DNA of 64,000 nucleotides. Source: Paramecium sonneborni. Its lineage: Eukaryota > Ciliophora > Oligohymenophorea > Peniculida > Parameciidae. Positions 35,087 to 46,639 of this stretch are shown piece after piece (within the stretch, counting starts at the first letter, position 1; every line of letters starts with the position of its first letter). The DNA lies in the NCBI GenBank assembly GCA_905182985.1, contig CAJJDN010000087.1:51360-115359 (forward strand), in the 5' to 3' direction. Made by a program: the position numbers and the translations under genes. The notes below the pieces were generated by a model. That model was given only the letters and a program-made list of their open reading frames with translations, searched no databases and was not told the DNA's origin.

Positions 35087-36639
35087 ATGAAATTCGTGTT
35101 GCTGGCAATTTTGATATTGTTTGTATTAGCAGGAGAAGATTATTATCAATTATTAGGATTAAAGAAAGGAGCAAGTGATGCAGAAATAAAGAAGGCTTTT
35201 AAGAAATAATCTCTTAAATATCATCCAGATAAAAATAAGGGAAATGAAGAAAAAGTAATTAATTATTCTTATTATTGAATAGGCTTAAAAATAATTCTAA
35301 AAAATAGTAAATGCTTATGAAACACTTAAAGATCCAGAGAAAAGATAGATTTATGATTAATATGGTGAAGAAGGTGTAAATAAACATGAATAATAATAAT
35401 AATAAGGTGGTGGAGGAGGATTTCATAATTTTGGAGGTGGTTTTGAAGAAATGTTTTCATAATTCTTTAGAGGAGGTAGTGGTGGTGGTGGTCGTTAATA
35501 ATTCCATTTTAATTTTGGAGGTTCAGGATTTGGTAATTAAGGTGGTGGATTTGGTAATTAAGATTATTAAGAAGAAGGAGGATAGGCTAAAAAAGATAAT
35601 ATTTTTGAAAATACAGATGTTTATACTCTTGATATGAGTAATCTATCTCGATTTTATAGAAGAGAAGAAGTTTGGTTAATTTATTTTTATTTACCGAATG
35701 GAGAAGGTTAAAAACATAAAAAACTTATTATTGAATTAGCTGAAAAATATGCAGGGATTTTTAGAGTTGCAGCTATTGATTGTGAAGATGATGAAGCATT
35801 ATGTGAAGATGAATTCTAAGTTAAAAGATATCCTACTGTTTCTATTTATGCATCTCGTCTTTCTGCTTAACCTATCAAATATAAAGGAAAATGGGAAGTC
35901 AATGAAATGGCTAAAGAAGCTGTTGATCTTATGGAAGATTTTGTTATTATCTTAAGTGGATTTAATTTCTAAGAATATATTGAAAAATCTAAACCTAAAG
36001 TTATTTTATTTACTAATAAAAAATCAACTCCTCCTTTATTCAAAGCTCTTTCTAAAGAATTTAAAGGTAAATTAGAATTTGCTATGATTCGATAATCAGA
36101 AAGACAATTAGCTTCCATTTTCAAAATCACAGAATTCCCAAGTTTAATTGTTGCTAAAAATGATTAAGATTTTAAAGTTTTTGAATCTGAATTCTAAAAA
36201 GATTAAATTGTTAAGTTTCTTAGGCAATTTGCATATGGACAAAAAAAGGAACCATAATAAAAAACAATACAATAATTAAATGGATAAAACTATGAATAAT
36301 GTATTACCAAAGGAAAAGATTTGTGTTTCCTATTATTAATTAATAATGAATTAGAATTAGAATTAATATCTAAAATACCAAGTAAATATTAAAATGATAA
36401 TATTTCATTCTATTATGCTAACCTGAAGTATTTTATAATATCATATTAGGTAATTTACATCAAAATTTGAAGCTAATATTAATTAATCATATGCTGTAAT
36501 TATAAAACCCAAGAGATAAACATATGCTGTATAAACTTCAATTGAAACTCATGAGATTATAACATTCATTGATGATGTACTTGGAGGTGGAAGAACATTC
36601 AAAAAAATGCATTCTACTTTTACAAAGGAAGAGTTGTGA
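35087..36639 (+). CDS. ER-lumenal DnaJ + thioredoxin-like protein (ERdj5/DNAJC-type)
   Basis: About 500 aa after introns 35255-35282 and 36428-36449. It has a signal peptide (MKFVLLAILILFVLAG), a J-domain with the Hsp70-contacting HPD in LKYHPDKNKG, a Gly/Phe-rich linker with many GGG and FGN repeats, then thioredoxin-fold segments (VAAIDCEDDEALCEDEF and RYPTVSIYA; later EFPSLIVAK). No CxxC redox motif is visible, so it is probably a non-catalytic adaptor to the lumenal Hsp70 (BiP). The C-terminus reads FTKEEL, and KEEL is a KDEL-like retrieval signal, which agrees with ER location. Confidence 0.9.
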
Positions 36640-36693
36640 ATTGTTTTTTATTAAATTAATTTGCTTTATTCGTTAATTTTAACAACTATTTTA

Positions 36694-37839
36694 ATGGATA
36701 ATATAGTACAACATGTGGATGATGAATATAATGAAGCCAAATAAGATTCTTATTAACAACCTGAGAAGTTATCAGACAATTTAGGAAGAACTGTTTTCTT
36801 TGACTCGAACAATCTTCCATAAGTAGAGTGCTATTACCATAAAGGATATTATATATCTAATATGTGTAGAGCACCTTAATGTATAATACCTTTATGTCCC
36901 CTTTGCATTCATCTTCATTCTAAAGAGCATGTCAATGAGGGTACCTATCCAGTATTTGAATCATTGGAGGTCTTACTTAATCAAGCAAGTGATCATGTTA
37001 ATAATGAATGTAATCATATCTTTTATATCATTTATAGTGAAGAAATTCACTAATTCTTATTATGATATCAAAAAGCATGTGAATACTTTTGAGGTTCATG
37101 CTGATAAAACAATAAAAAAAATAAGAGAAATAAAAAAGCGTATTTAAGATGTTGTAGAGCAATTTTTCAATGGTTTAGAGAATGAAGTTTCACATAAATA
37201 GAAAAAGAATGTAAATAATTAAGAAAGAGATGCTAAACATTTATTATAAATGATAGAAGATCGATGGAGATCAATGAAATAGATGTTAACTACATTTTAA
37301 AGTTCAGATTGTTTAACAGCACTTATTCCTTATTTTACAACAACATTTTAAGAAGATAATCATGTTTATTATAAAAAAATAGGAGAATATATAAATGCAT
37401 TTCCAACAGTTAGTAGTGAAGTTCATATCGATTAACATAGAGCGTATAATAATTGTATAATAAAAGTTCTGAGTTGAGTGTATTTTTAAGTTCAATAATA
37501 AGAGTTCAACACACTTCAATTCCTGATTTTATAGGTATTCATTAATTACCAACAACAAATGTTACTGAAAGCACAAAAATAAGTTCTTTTTAAAGTAGTT
37601 CTCTTTAAGGTAGCAGAATCAAAGAACCATTGCGTGTAACTATTCCTGAGAAGTAAACTTAATTTGAAACTTTTGATCAACGAAGATCACCAATTTAAGA
37701 TGTTAGAGCCTAAAGAAGTCCACCTCCTAATTCTTAATCTATGTTTCCATATCCAATTCATGCTTCTATGCATTAATATCCTTCTTAACATCATTTACCA
37801 CCTTAACATTATTTACCACCTTAACATCATAGATTTTGA
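36694..37839 (+). CDS. B-box-like zinc finger coiled-coil protein
   Basis: About 364 aa after introns 37010-37037 and 37444-37466 (the latter ends AAAAG). Residues ~45-80 hold CYYHKGYYISNMC, CIIPLCPLC and HLHSKEH, a Cys/His array matching B-box zinc fingers of the TRIM type, followed by a coiled coil (TIKKIREIKKRIQDVVEQF). The C-terminus is low complexity, with repeated Q(H)-x-LPPQH units. No RING is present, so it is probably a scaffold rather than a ligase. A similar gene lies at 59291-60055. Confidence 0.8.
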
Positions 37840-37941
37840 TTAGATATTATAATGTATAATATTTTATAAAGATTATTTTTACCATGATTTTAAAAACTTA
37901 AAAATTACTATCGTGAATATATGAAATTGTAATAAAAATAT

Positions 37942-38493
37942 ATGTTTGAAGAAACTGAAAGATAACTATTAAAATTTCTTAGAAGTTTAGCTAAAGATTC
38001 AACTGAAGAAATAATAATAGAAGATGCTGAAATGGATTGTATTCCAGATTCTGTAAAAAGTGAATTAGAAAAGTTTAGTCTTCTGTCACTTTAATTAAAT
38101 AAATGTAAAATGAAAAGTTTATCTAATTTACCTGATTCTAAATCAATAATAAGAGTTTGTTTAGATCATAATTAACTAAGTGGAAAAGAATTATCTAAAT
38201 TAAGCATTTATCCAAATCTGATTGCATTGTCAATTATGGATAATTAATTTGATTCTATTGATGATATTAAATAACTAGCATTACTAAATCATCTTTCCCA
38301 ATTAAATGTTTACAAAAATCCAGTTGCTGATTAACCTAAGTTTAGATAGGAAACATTTGAAGTTTTAAGTAAATTAGTGTTGTTAGATAATCTTTCAAAG
38401 ACTGGAGATGAAATTCAGTTAAATGAGGAAGTGAAAATCACTAAAAATTTGGAAACTATTGATTCTTAAGACTAAAGAAAGATTATTGGATGA
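37942..38493 (+). CDS. Leucine-rich repeat protein, ANP32-like
   Basis: About 183 aa, no intron. An in-frame ATG at 37921 could extend it by seven codons. The leucine pattern (LSLLSLQLNKCKMKSLSNL, NLIALSIMDNQFDSIDDI, LALLNHLSQLNVYKNPVAD) and the cap KLVLLDNLSKTGDEI match the LRR plus LRR-cap architecture of acidic nuclear phosphoprotein 32 or U2A'-like proteins. The long acidic tail of ANP32 is absent. Probably a nuclear protein-protein adaptor. Confidence 0.75.
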
Positions 38494-38542
38494 ATCAAAT
38501 TTTATATTATTTTAATAATTATATAAATATATAAATATTTAG

Positions 38543-39463
38543 ATGCAAGAAACGTAATTATACAGAAAATCTGCAAATCATTTTAATGTTAGTAATTCTC
38601 TTTAATTACTATATTGTTTTACTAAAATTATTGTTGGAATATACTTAACTGTGATATCATTATAATGTAATAGCAACTCATTTTCTGAATACTACTATGG
38701 AAATCCATTACATAAATGGATTATATGGATAGTGCTTCATTCCCTTTTTAATACATTGTTGTATTTTAATTAGATAGTTTATTTGAATGTAGAAGAAAAT
38801 CGAAGAAACTTAGCATTAAAATTAGATTAAATAAGAGTTTAGGAAGAATAATTTTAAGCTCATTTTATAGAGGATTCTAAACAAATTAGTATTTTAACAA
38901 GATAAATCAAATATGAAGTTTAAAAATCAGTTTGTTGTGGCAAATTTTATAGTCGATTATTAGGTGTGATATATTAATTACTCTTTATAAGTGGATTAGT
39001 ATTATTTTTATCTTAGGAAACAACTAGAGTAGGATGTGAATATTATCAATACTATTTTTTGTGCACAATCCTTATACTCTCCATATACTAATACATAGAT
39101 TTATATATTATTGCATTATTTTGCATAATATTTTCTCCATTTTTAGTTTTGTTTCTGATATATTATTGTGTTTCATTGTAAGTTGTAAAAAATAGATTTT
39201 TAGATGCACTAAATAACAACAAAGAAGAGAGGCAATGGAAAGATTAAATATTTAAAGATATAAACCAAATTGTGTAGAAGGTGATCCAGAATGTACAATA
39301 TGTAGATGTGCATATGAATTAGGAGAAAATATACTTACATTAACTTGTAGTAAGTTTCATCATTTTCATGAATCATGCATAATGGTAAATTGTTACGATA
39401 TAAATATATTAGAGTTGGATGAATGTAAATTCAACATGTCCATTATGTAGAAAAGCCATTTGA
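38543..39463 (+). CDS. Multi-pass membrane RING-H2 E3 ligase
   Basis: About 288 aa after introns 39178-39203 and 39385-39412. Four or more hydrophobic segments (including IIVGIYLTVISL, LYIIALFCIIFSPFLVLFL) are followed by a C-terminal RING-H2: CTICRCAYELGE, SKFHHFHESC and NSTCPLCRKAI, giving C-x2-C...H-x2-H-x2-C...C-x2-C. It ends right after the RING. The expected role is ubiquitin transfer at an internal membrane, with UBC-type E2 enzymes. Confidence 0.87.
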
Positions 39464-39502
39464 AAACATTATATATATATATTTAGAATATTGAATAGAT
39501 AT

Positions 39503-39940
39503 TCATATAAAGCTAAAAACACTGAAAGGTGGATATTAGAGTTGATTATTCTAAGTCTTTTGAATTTCCTTAATAGGTAATTTAGCATATTTAAACTCCA
39601 TATTTTTGGGTTCATAAGTGATGAATTTAAACATGGCATAACTAAAAACGACTAATATAATCATAGGCATAAATCCAGCCATAAATATAACAGCTGGTAT
39701 TGATCCAAAAATAGGATAATGACTTGCCAATTTATTTTCTGTAATTGGTTAGAATAGTTTTATAAGTCCATCTCTTAATAAACAAACCCAAATATATAAT
39801 CTTGGTTCTTTTTAATCATATACAGATGTATCATCTTATGCTTTTTCAAGTAAACTCAATGCTCCTTATAATGTATGTCTCTCCATTTGAGCATTAATGC
39901 ACAAACAAAAAAATAGAATTGCTATTATAACTTATTTCAT
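39503..39940 (-). CDS. Small secretory or single-pass membrane protein, unknown
   Basis: An intron-free frame of 145 aa. It starts with a signal peptide-like MKQVIIAILFFCLCINAQ and has one strongly hydrophobic segment near residues 88-110 (IPAVIFMAGFMPMIILVVF), giving a type I topology. The tail is short and charged. The gene starts 11 bp from the stop of the transporter gene on the same strand. No recognised family. Confidence 0.65.
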
Positions 39941-39950
39941 TAATTAACAA

Positions 39951-40874
39951 TCATAAAATCACACTAATCAAACATCCACATACTAAAATACTTCCAATAA
40001 TACTTAAACTATTAATTCTTTCATTCAATACAACAATATCAAAAAAATAGCTAAATAGTACTTATGATTATCCTACAAGTGACATCTTATTCAATTTGCC
40101 CAATATAAAACATCTATTCATAAAAAATTATGCCAAACCTCCAGAAGCACTATTCAATAATAAGAATACCCATTCCTTTTGTGTAGGAAATTTCAATGGA
40201 AATTGATTGTACAATTAAAATAGCATAGGCAACACTATTGTATACAATGAAAAATATTATAGAATTGTCATCTAATTTACAGATTTAGCTAAATTTGATA
40301 TTATTACTTAAACTATTGATTATGTAATTGAAGCTGATAATGCCAATATTACTCCTAACATATGAATATCATAGTCATTCTTTTCATCTTCATTGTTTTC
40401 TCCTAATATCTATAATAAAAAAGGAGGTCTTGCAATCAAAATTACACCAATTATACATAATATTATTATTATTAACAATTTTTATGTTAATCTATCAGTT
40501 TTCGTAATATATGCAGCTATTAAAGCAGTCCATAATGGTGATATTTTTGATAAAACTATTACTTCTGATGATTAAATCAAACCAACTGCCCAAAACCAAG
40601 CAACTGTTCCTAAACCTCCACATAATCCTCTCCATTATAATTTATTTAACTATTTCTTTGGATAACTATCTATTTTATCTTTTGCTATCCATTTTAACAT
40701 TATTATTGTAAACAATGATCTAACATATAAAACTTAAGTTGGAGCCACTTCTGGTACTAATTTTATTGTCAATGCAGTCAATGCAAAAAATAAACTTGAA
40801 AGCAAACTGTAAATTATTGGAAATACTGTAGAATGTCGGCATTCTAATTCTTATATTAATTAATTCATAAACAT
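39951..40874 (-). CDS. EamA-like drug/metabolite or nucleotide-sugar transporter
   Basis: An intron-free 307-aa frame with about ten hydrophobic helices in two similar halves, as in the DMT superfamily. Typical positions are LYVRSLFTIIMLKW, GLCGGLGTVAWFWAVGLI, VLSKISPLWTALIAAYI and, in the second half, NSASGGLAQFFMNRCFILG with VLNERINSLSIIGSILV. The substrate cannot be read from the sequence. Plus-strand ORFs at 40393-40711 are shadows of it. Confidence 0.8.
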
Positions 40875-41265
40875 AACATAGTTTATTTTTCAATTCATTA
40901 ATTATACTATACTTTCATTATCATCACACTTTTTTATTCTTTCTAAATTAATACTAGAATCACATATTTGTAATTATACTTTTTAATTATAAATTCAATC
41001 ATAATTATATATAATTATGCTATTTTTTATTATTTTACTTTTCAAATCATTAATTCTAAGAGCAACTCGTTTCTCAATCTTATTAAATTATTGTATACCA
41101 AGTTTAAATTAGCAGAATAATAATAATTACTACAAATTAAACAAATCTTTTATTTATAAAAATTATTAAAATATTTAGAGCTTTTAATCATGACAAATTC
41201 AGATATGTATTATATTAGATTTATTAAATAATAACTTTAAAAGTTTAAAGTGATCAATCAAATAA
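40875..41265. other. Intergenic region
   Basis: Separates a divergent pair: the transporter gene (minus) and the small ORF at 41266 (plus). AT-rich, nothing structured seen. Confidence 0.4.
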
Positions 41266-41535
41266 ATGAATAAATCAAATTCAAGTTGTTAGAATACTTT
41301 CTCAAAACCTCCTAAAGGTTTTCTTAAGAAATTAGTAAAATTTAGCGAAACTTTTAAAAACAATGAATCCCTTCAATAAGGAGATCAAATCGATCAAAAT
41401 CATCATCAAATAAGTTCAAATTACCTTTTAAGTAGCAGAACTTTAAATAAAAACCCTCTTAATTTACCTTTAAAACACTTACTGGCTATCTTAGACAATA
41501 AATTCTGTCATCCACCATTATATTAATAAGAATGA
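41266..41535 (+). CDS. Small unknown protein (89 aa)
   Basis: Intron-free frame with Ser/Asn/Lys-rich composition (NSSCQNTFSKPPKGFLKKL, then ILDNKFCHPPLY). No domain. It is the first of three short co-oriented ORFs in 1.5 kb. Its balanced use of Pro, Gly and Cys codons makes it more gene-like than chance, but I cannot support it further. Confidence 0.4.
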
Positions 41536-41751
41536 TAAATTTTATAATTTAATGGTTATGAAAATCAATTATTATGATTTTTTCTTCACAATATTATATT
41601 TAAATATCCTATGGTTTATACTAATTATTATCACAATTTATTTAATTTTTAAGGCTAATAAATTCTTATAATTAATATATAATAAAGAAATAAAATTTAT
41701 AATTTAACTCAAACAATTTCAATATAACAATTTATTTATTTAATAACAATT

Positions 41752-42075
41752 ATGCTTAAGGAACAAAACAGAGAAATATTTAACAGAAAATAAAATTAAA
41801 TGATTAGTCAAAGAATATTTGCTTTTAAATTATTGCAATAAGAAAACTTAATTTCTAATTTTGTTAATGAAAGAGATTTTCTATAAGAAATTGAAAAGAA
41901 AAACAGTATGAATTTACAAGAAAAAGTTGCTTTCAATAAAAAATATGCTCAATTATATAATAAATTACAGTAATAATATAAATAATGCATTTAAAATAAA
42001 AGAGAAAAAAAATCTGCAATTCAAAAAAGAGATAATAACCCAAAGCATAATCAATTATTGAAATAAATGTATTGA
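41752..42075 (+). CDS. Small coiled-coil protein (107 aa)
   Basis: Intron-free frame, charged and Gln-rich throughout (ERDFLQEIEKKNSMNLQEK), predicted mostly helical and likely coiled coil. No recognised family. Stop at 42073-42075. Confidence 0.45.
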
Positions 42076-42298
42076 TTCTATATTTTCTTTTTATTTAAAT
42101 TATGTTGCTAATGTCTGTAAAAAATTTAAAATTTTCTAAAACATTTTATAATTATTCATTTCTATATAGGTATTAAGAGATAAAATTAGTTTCAAATTAT
42201 AATTTTTTCTAGTCATTTGATTATTACTAATAGTGTGTAAAATTGATAAGATTTTATCAATAATCAGATTTATTTTAATTATTACCAATATATAAAAA

Positions 42299-42715
42299 AT
42301 GTCAAAGGAGGTAAATAGGTAGGAATATGCAAGAAAGAAGCATTTTAATGATAAAAAAAAACAATTTGCAATTGACAAACTTAAGACTTAATTTCCAAAG
42401 ACTTTGGAGTCTTTCTAAGAGGAAAATTAAGAATTGAAAGATTGCAATAGTTCAAAGGGTTTAGATTCTAATAAAGAAATTAATCATAAAGAAGGTTGCT
42501 CTCATGAAAATTAAAAAAATTAATAATAATAAAAAAGGAAACTAGTAAAAAATTATATTTACTACAAAACAGAATATAATTATGGAAGAGGTTATTCTCC
42601 TGAATATTATTTTGCAAGATAAATTTATTAGAAAAAATAGGCTGATTTGTTAAAAGTAGAGTTAAAATAAAAAATATTAAAGGGAAAAGATTATAATGAC
42701 GATTTTTTATATTGA
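42299..42715 (+). CDS. Small charged unknown protein (138 aa)
   Basis: Intron-free frame with a Lys/Gln-rich N-terminus and a distinctive Tyr-rich C-terminal half (NYIYYKTEYNYGRGYSPEYY) ending KGKDYNDDFLY. No known domain. It converges on the RING gene at 42971. The minus-strand frame over it is a shadow. Confidence 0.45.
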
Positions 42716-42970
42716 AATATAAGTGTTTATTATATTTTTATATTCTATATAAATAAATATAAATAAATATAATTAAATATAAATAATATTAATAAATCTT
42801 AAATATTATATTTAAAATTAATTTTGAATATGAAGGAAGTCAGAAAAACAAAAATTAATGTATTTTATTGAATAAAAGATATAAGAAATAATGAACATAA
42901 TTTGTTATATATTCTTATATGATGTCTATTAAATTTAATCAAATATATACAAATAAATTCATCTATTTTA

Positions 42971-44439
42971 TCAACATATTTATGGAATTGAACTTTTACA
43001 TAATGGACAAGTGAGATTTATCTACATCCATTATATTAAACATGGAGGATGAAATACATGATTCTAGGAATAAAAATAATTTCTTACACATGGAGTATTC
43101 ATTAATAATTATTTCTAAGTGGCCATATTAACTGTCTAAATAAGAACTGGTTCTTCAGAATTTAGGTTATATGCTGAAGCGATAGTTAAATTAACTAAGC
43201 AAATTGAACAATCATTTTTGGAATATTCATCTGTTGATTTAATGAAGTAATTAAATTTAAAACTTTATAGTATAAATAATCCATATTGGCATTGACAAAA
43301 GTATAGAATGAATTAAATTAGAATTATAAGTAAGATTACTCCAATAACTACTTAATTATATTATAATAATAAAATGTTATTAGAACAGCCTGTAAAGTAT
43401 AAGGAAAAGACAACTCTTGGGAATATTACTCCAATGTAGTTATAAATGAATTTCTATCGTTTTCCAGTAAATGATGTGAATATTATTTAAGGCAATAAAA
43501 ACAAATTTAGAAGGATCAATCCATACGAGTATTTTATTTGAAGGAATAAATATGCGATGGATAGCATTTCACCTAGAAATAAAAGGATTTCCTTTTTAGT
43601 ATAATTATCTTTAAGCTATAAATAATATAAAATAATTACTGATAATTTGGCTTTCAATTTTAGATCAAATAAAATAGTAATCAATTGGCAAATTAAACAT
43701 GGAAAAAAATAATAAAATCTTGAAGTATCAAAAAGTAGTGAACTAAATATACATATGTAAATATCTTAAATTAGTATTATAGACATAGTAAGTAAACCAC
43801 CTTAATTTGGTTAAGGGTCTTAATTTAAATAATATTGTGAATTAATAATTTGAAATAGTGAAATGCATATGATAAGCATTGAGTATGTTTAAACTTGTAA
43901 AGAATATTTTGAGTTGTTAAAAATAAATAGTTTAATGTTTTCTTCAGTTAGATAACAATCTTTATGAAATTCACTATAAATGTTAAGATTCTTAGAATTT
44001 TAATATTTATGAGTTTCTAGTTAAAGTGTGGCTAAACATGAAAAAGGAGTATGATTCTTCTAATTTTGTAAAGTAACTTCAGCAAAGACATTATACCATG
44101 TCATACGACTAAATTAGTAATAAAATACAGATACTTTTTGACTGAATCAAAGTGATATGAACTATTACTTAATGAATAACTTAATCTAAAATGATTGGTT
44201 TCACTCTAATCATCATGATGTTTAGGATAAACTTATAATAATAAGTTTTAGTTGTCAAAAATTATGTTTAAGTAAACTAGGTGTTCTGAGCTTGCTGACC
44301 ATTATCCAAGTATTAACTAATTCTAATTTTCAATCAGAAAATGATAAACTGATTAAGTATCGTCTTTGTCAAAAGTATTTTTGTTTGATACTTCACAAAT
44401 TACGTAACCAAATATCTATAAAAACAAAATTATTCTCAT
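42971..44439 (-). CDS. Tul1/FLY-like membrane RING-H2 E3 ligase
   Basis: About 464 aa after introns of 26 nt (44109-44134), 24 nt (43616-43639) and 24 nt (43064-43087). It has a signal peptide (MRIILFLQIFGYVICE) and a lumenal ~190-residue domain with GQWSASSEHLVY and WYNVFAEVTL. Several transmembrane segments follow (TKKEILLFLGEMLSIAYLF, VVIGVILLIILIQFILYF), and a C-terminal RING-H2 (CSICLVN, CNHVFHPPC, TCPLCKSS). The order signal peptide, lumenal domain, TM bundle, RING matches yeast Tul1 and plant FLYING SAUCER ligases of Golgi/endosome quality control. Confidence 0.8.
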
Positions 44440-44575
44440 TAAACTTATTTTATTAATTATATTTGTTTTAAAAAACTTAAATAATTTGAATTATTGCAAG
44501 CCGATTTGAGAGATGAAGTATTAAATTTTAGATAAATGTTAATATTAGATTTTAAATGAAATAAATACATAAACA

Positions 44576-46161
44576 TCATTTAAATATATCAATCAACTTG
44601 CCTATTCCAATAGCAATTCCAATGACCAATATAAATGAAAATAAAGATATTCTTAAATTCTTAGGCATACGCTTTAAAAGTTCTGAATGATCATTACATT
44701 TAAATTCCTCCTAAAAAAAATAATAAAATATTATAAACTTCATCATTAAGTGAAAATTTAGTAAAATCAACTTAATCTACTAAATATTATGTAGATTCCA
44801 TGCTTGCTTAAACTTAATTATAATTTGGTTATGTTTATGTTTTGGTAGGATCTTTTCCATATAAACAATTCAAATGTAAAGCAATAGGAATGATATATTC
44901 TTAAAACAATCCAATTACAGCACTAAATAACAATATTATATATAATTACCCACATAAACTAATAATTAAAGATAAATCAACTTCAACACATTAAACAATT
45001 AGACAAGTAATTGCATAAGTTAATGAAAATGCATAAAACTGCCATTTTGGTTATCTTTCTAATTCATAAATAAGTCCAAAAAATTAAGATCTTGTAATAA
45101 ATTATAAAACTGGAAAGACAAGTGTTAATTGTAGAAACAATAAAACTTAAATCACAATTACTAATGGATTATCTTATGGATAATAATCTAAAAGTGTAGA
45201 TCCACTTTTTCCATCTTATTTTTAATTATTTGCCAAAGCACCAGCAACTGCAAATGCACCAAATGTTCCAGCCATACAATAAACAAACCATGTCCATGCA
45301 AATCCTATTGCAATATCTCTATTATTATTTTATTATATCATATTATTCTTCATTATTGGTACAACCATAGATTATATTAATAATGCCAATGCAAATGTAC
45401 CAGCCATTGTTGATACATCCCAACTAAACCATTTCAAATTATCAACCACTCCTTAATGATCATTTACCAACATATATATTCCCTCATATATTGTAAATAT
45501 AATAAATGAAAAAACTGAAATAATTCCATATGGCAAAAGTTGCAAAATAATTCCTAATTTTTTTTAGAAAAACATTGGTAAAATAAATAAAGTAAATCCT
45601 ATTCCTATCCATTAATATGAAAGTTTAGACAGTGTAATATCTGTTAGTGGCGCACTTTCTATGCCAATATTATCACATATTATTTAAATTAAAGGATAAA
45701 GTTGATTGCATATCAAAATCATATATATAATTCCACTTGCCCATAAAAGAATTACATTACTAATATTAAAAATAGTCTTCCATTTTACACCCAAAACTCT
45801 TTATAATGTATCTGGTAAATCCATCTATTAATTTAGGTAATTTATATACCTCCTCTTATTTATTATGTACAATCAATAATTGAGTTGTTCTACATGAAAT
45901 CAATCCTATTATTATGGCTATTATTATTCCTAATCCTATGCCACATTAACAAAATAAAACTGGAAAAACCAAAGTACTAGTACCAACCATTGAATTCGAC
46001 ACAGAAATTATTGTTTGAAATGATGATGCTTTACCTAACTAAGCTATTGAACTCTTTTTTATTGATTTGATCAATGATTTCTTCTCCTTTTTTGTAACAG
46101 ATTACTTAAGCACTTTTTGAATTTATTAGCTAACTTCAGCCTCTTATGCTAATTATGCCAT
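44576..46161 (-). CDS. AAAP-family amino acid transporter
   Basis: About 510 aa after introns 45825-45849 and 44711-44738. After a charged N-terminus comes the conserved first helix region SVSNSMVGTSTLVFPVLF, the usual start of SLC38/AAAP transporters, then about eleven hydrophobic segments (GLGIIIAIIIGLISC, WASGIIYMILICNQ, AGTFALALLIQSMVVPIM, GTFGAFAVAGAL). It should be a plasma-membrane or vacuolar amino acid permease. The last intron places a final anchored segment (ILVIGIAIGIGKLIDIFK) on its own exon. Confidence 0.88.
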
Positions 46162-46253
46162 AAAATTTATTAAACATTGAATTACACATCCTAAATTTTA
46201 AAAAATTCTCTTTTTTTGTTATATTTTTAGTCCTAAAATTCTACAAATCAAGT

Positions 46254-46614
46254 ATGTTAGAACATTCTTAATACTCTAAAAATTGTTTTTGAGTTCCAGG
46301 AATTAATTGATAATGAATGTGAATTAATTAAACAACTCAAATCTTCTAATATTACTAAGTTTTGTTGGGATTTAGGCTCATTAAAGGAATAAATCCCAGG
46401 CAACTTAGTTAATATATAGATCAATTATGTAGTATTAAATGACAAATAAATCAAAAAAATTAAAATATGGGAATAATTTATTTAATTAATAAATTTATGG
46501 GAAGCACTTTAACATGCCAAGGCTAAAAGAAAGAAAAAAAGAAAAATGCTTAATATATCTTTATTATTAGTAAATTTATTAATATTTGTAATTATTTATC
46601 TATAGTATAGTTGA
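46254..46614 (+). CDS. Possible tail-anchored protein, with one apparent extra T
   Basis: The start ATG at 46254-46256 reads ten codons and then meets TGA inside TTTTTGA (46286-46292). Dropping one T of that run gives a clean 119-aa protein with LKSSNITKFCWDLGSLKEQ, a Lys-rich stretch and a C-terminal hydrophobic anchor (ISLLLVNLLIFVIIYL). No normal-sized intron explains the break. Either an assembly homopolymer error or a disrupted gene. Confidence 0.45.
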
Positions 46615-46639
46615 CAATTATGAATTACACATGTTACTT

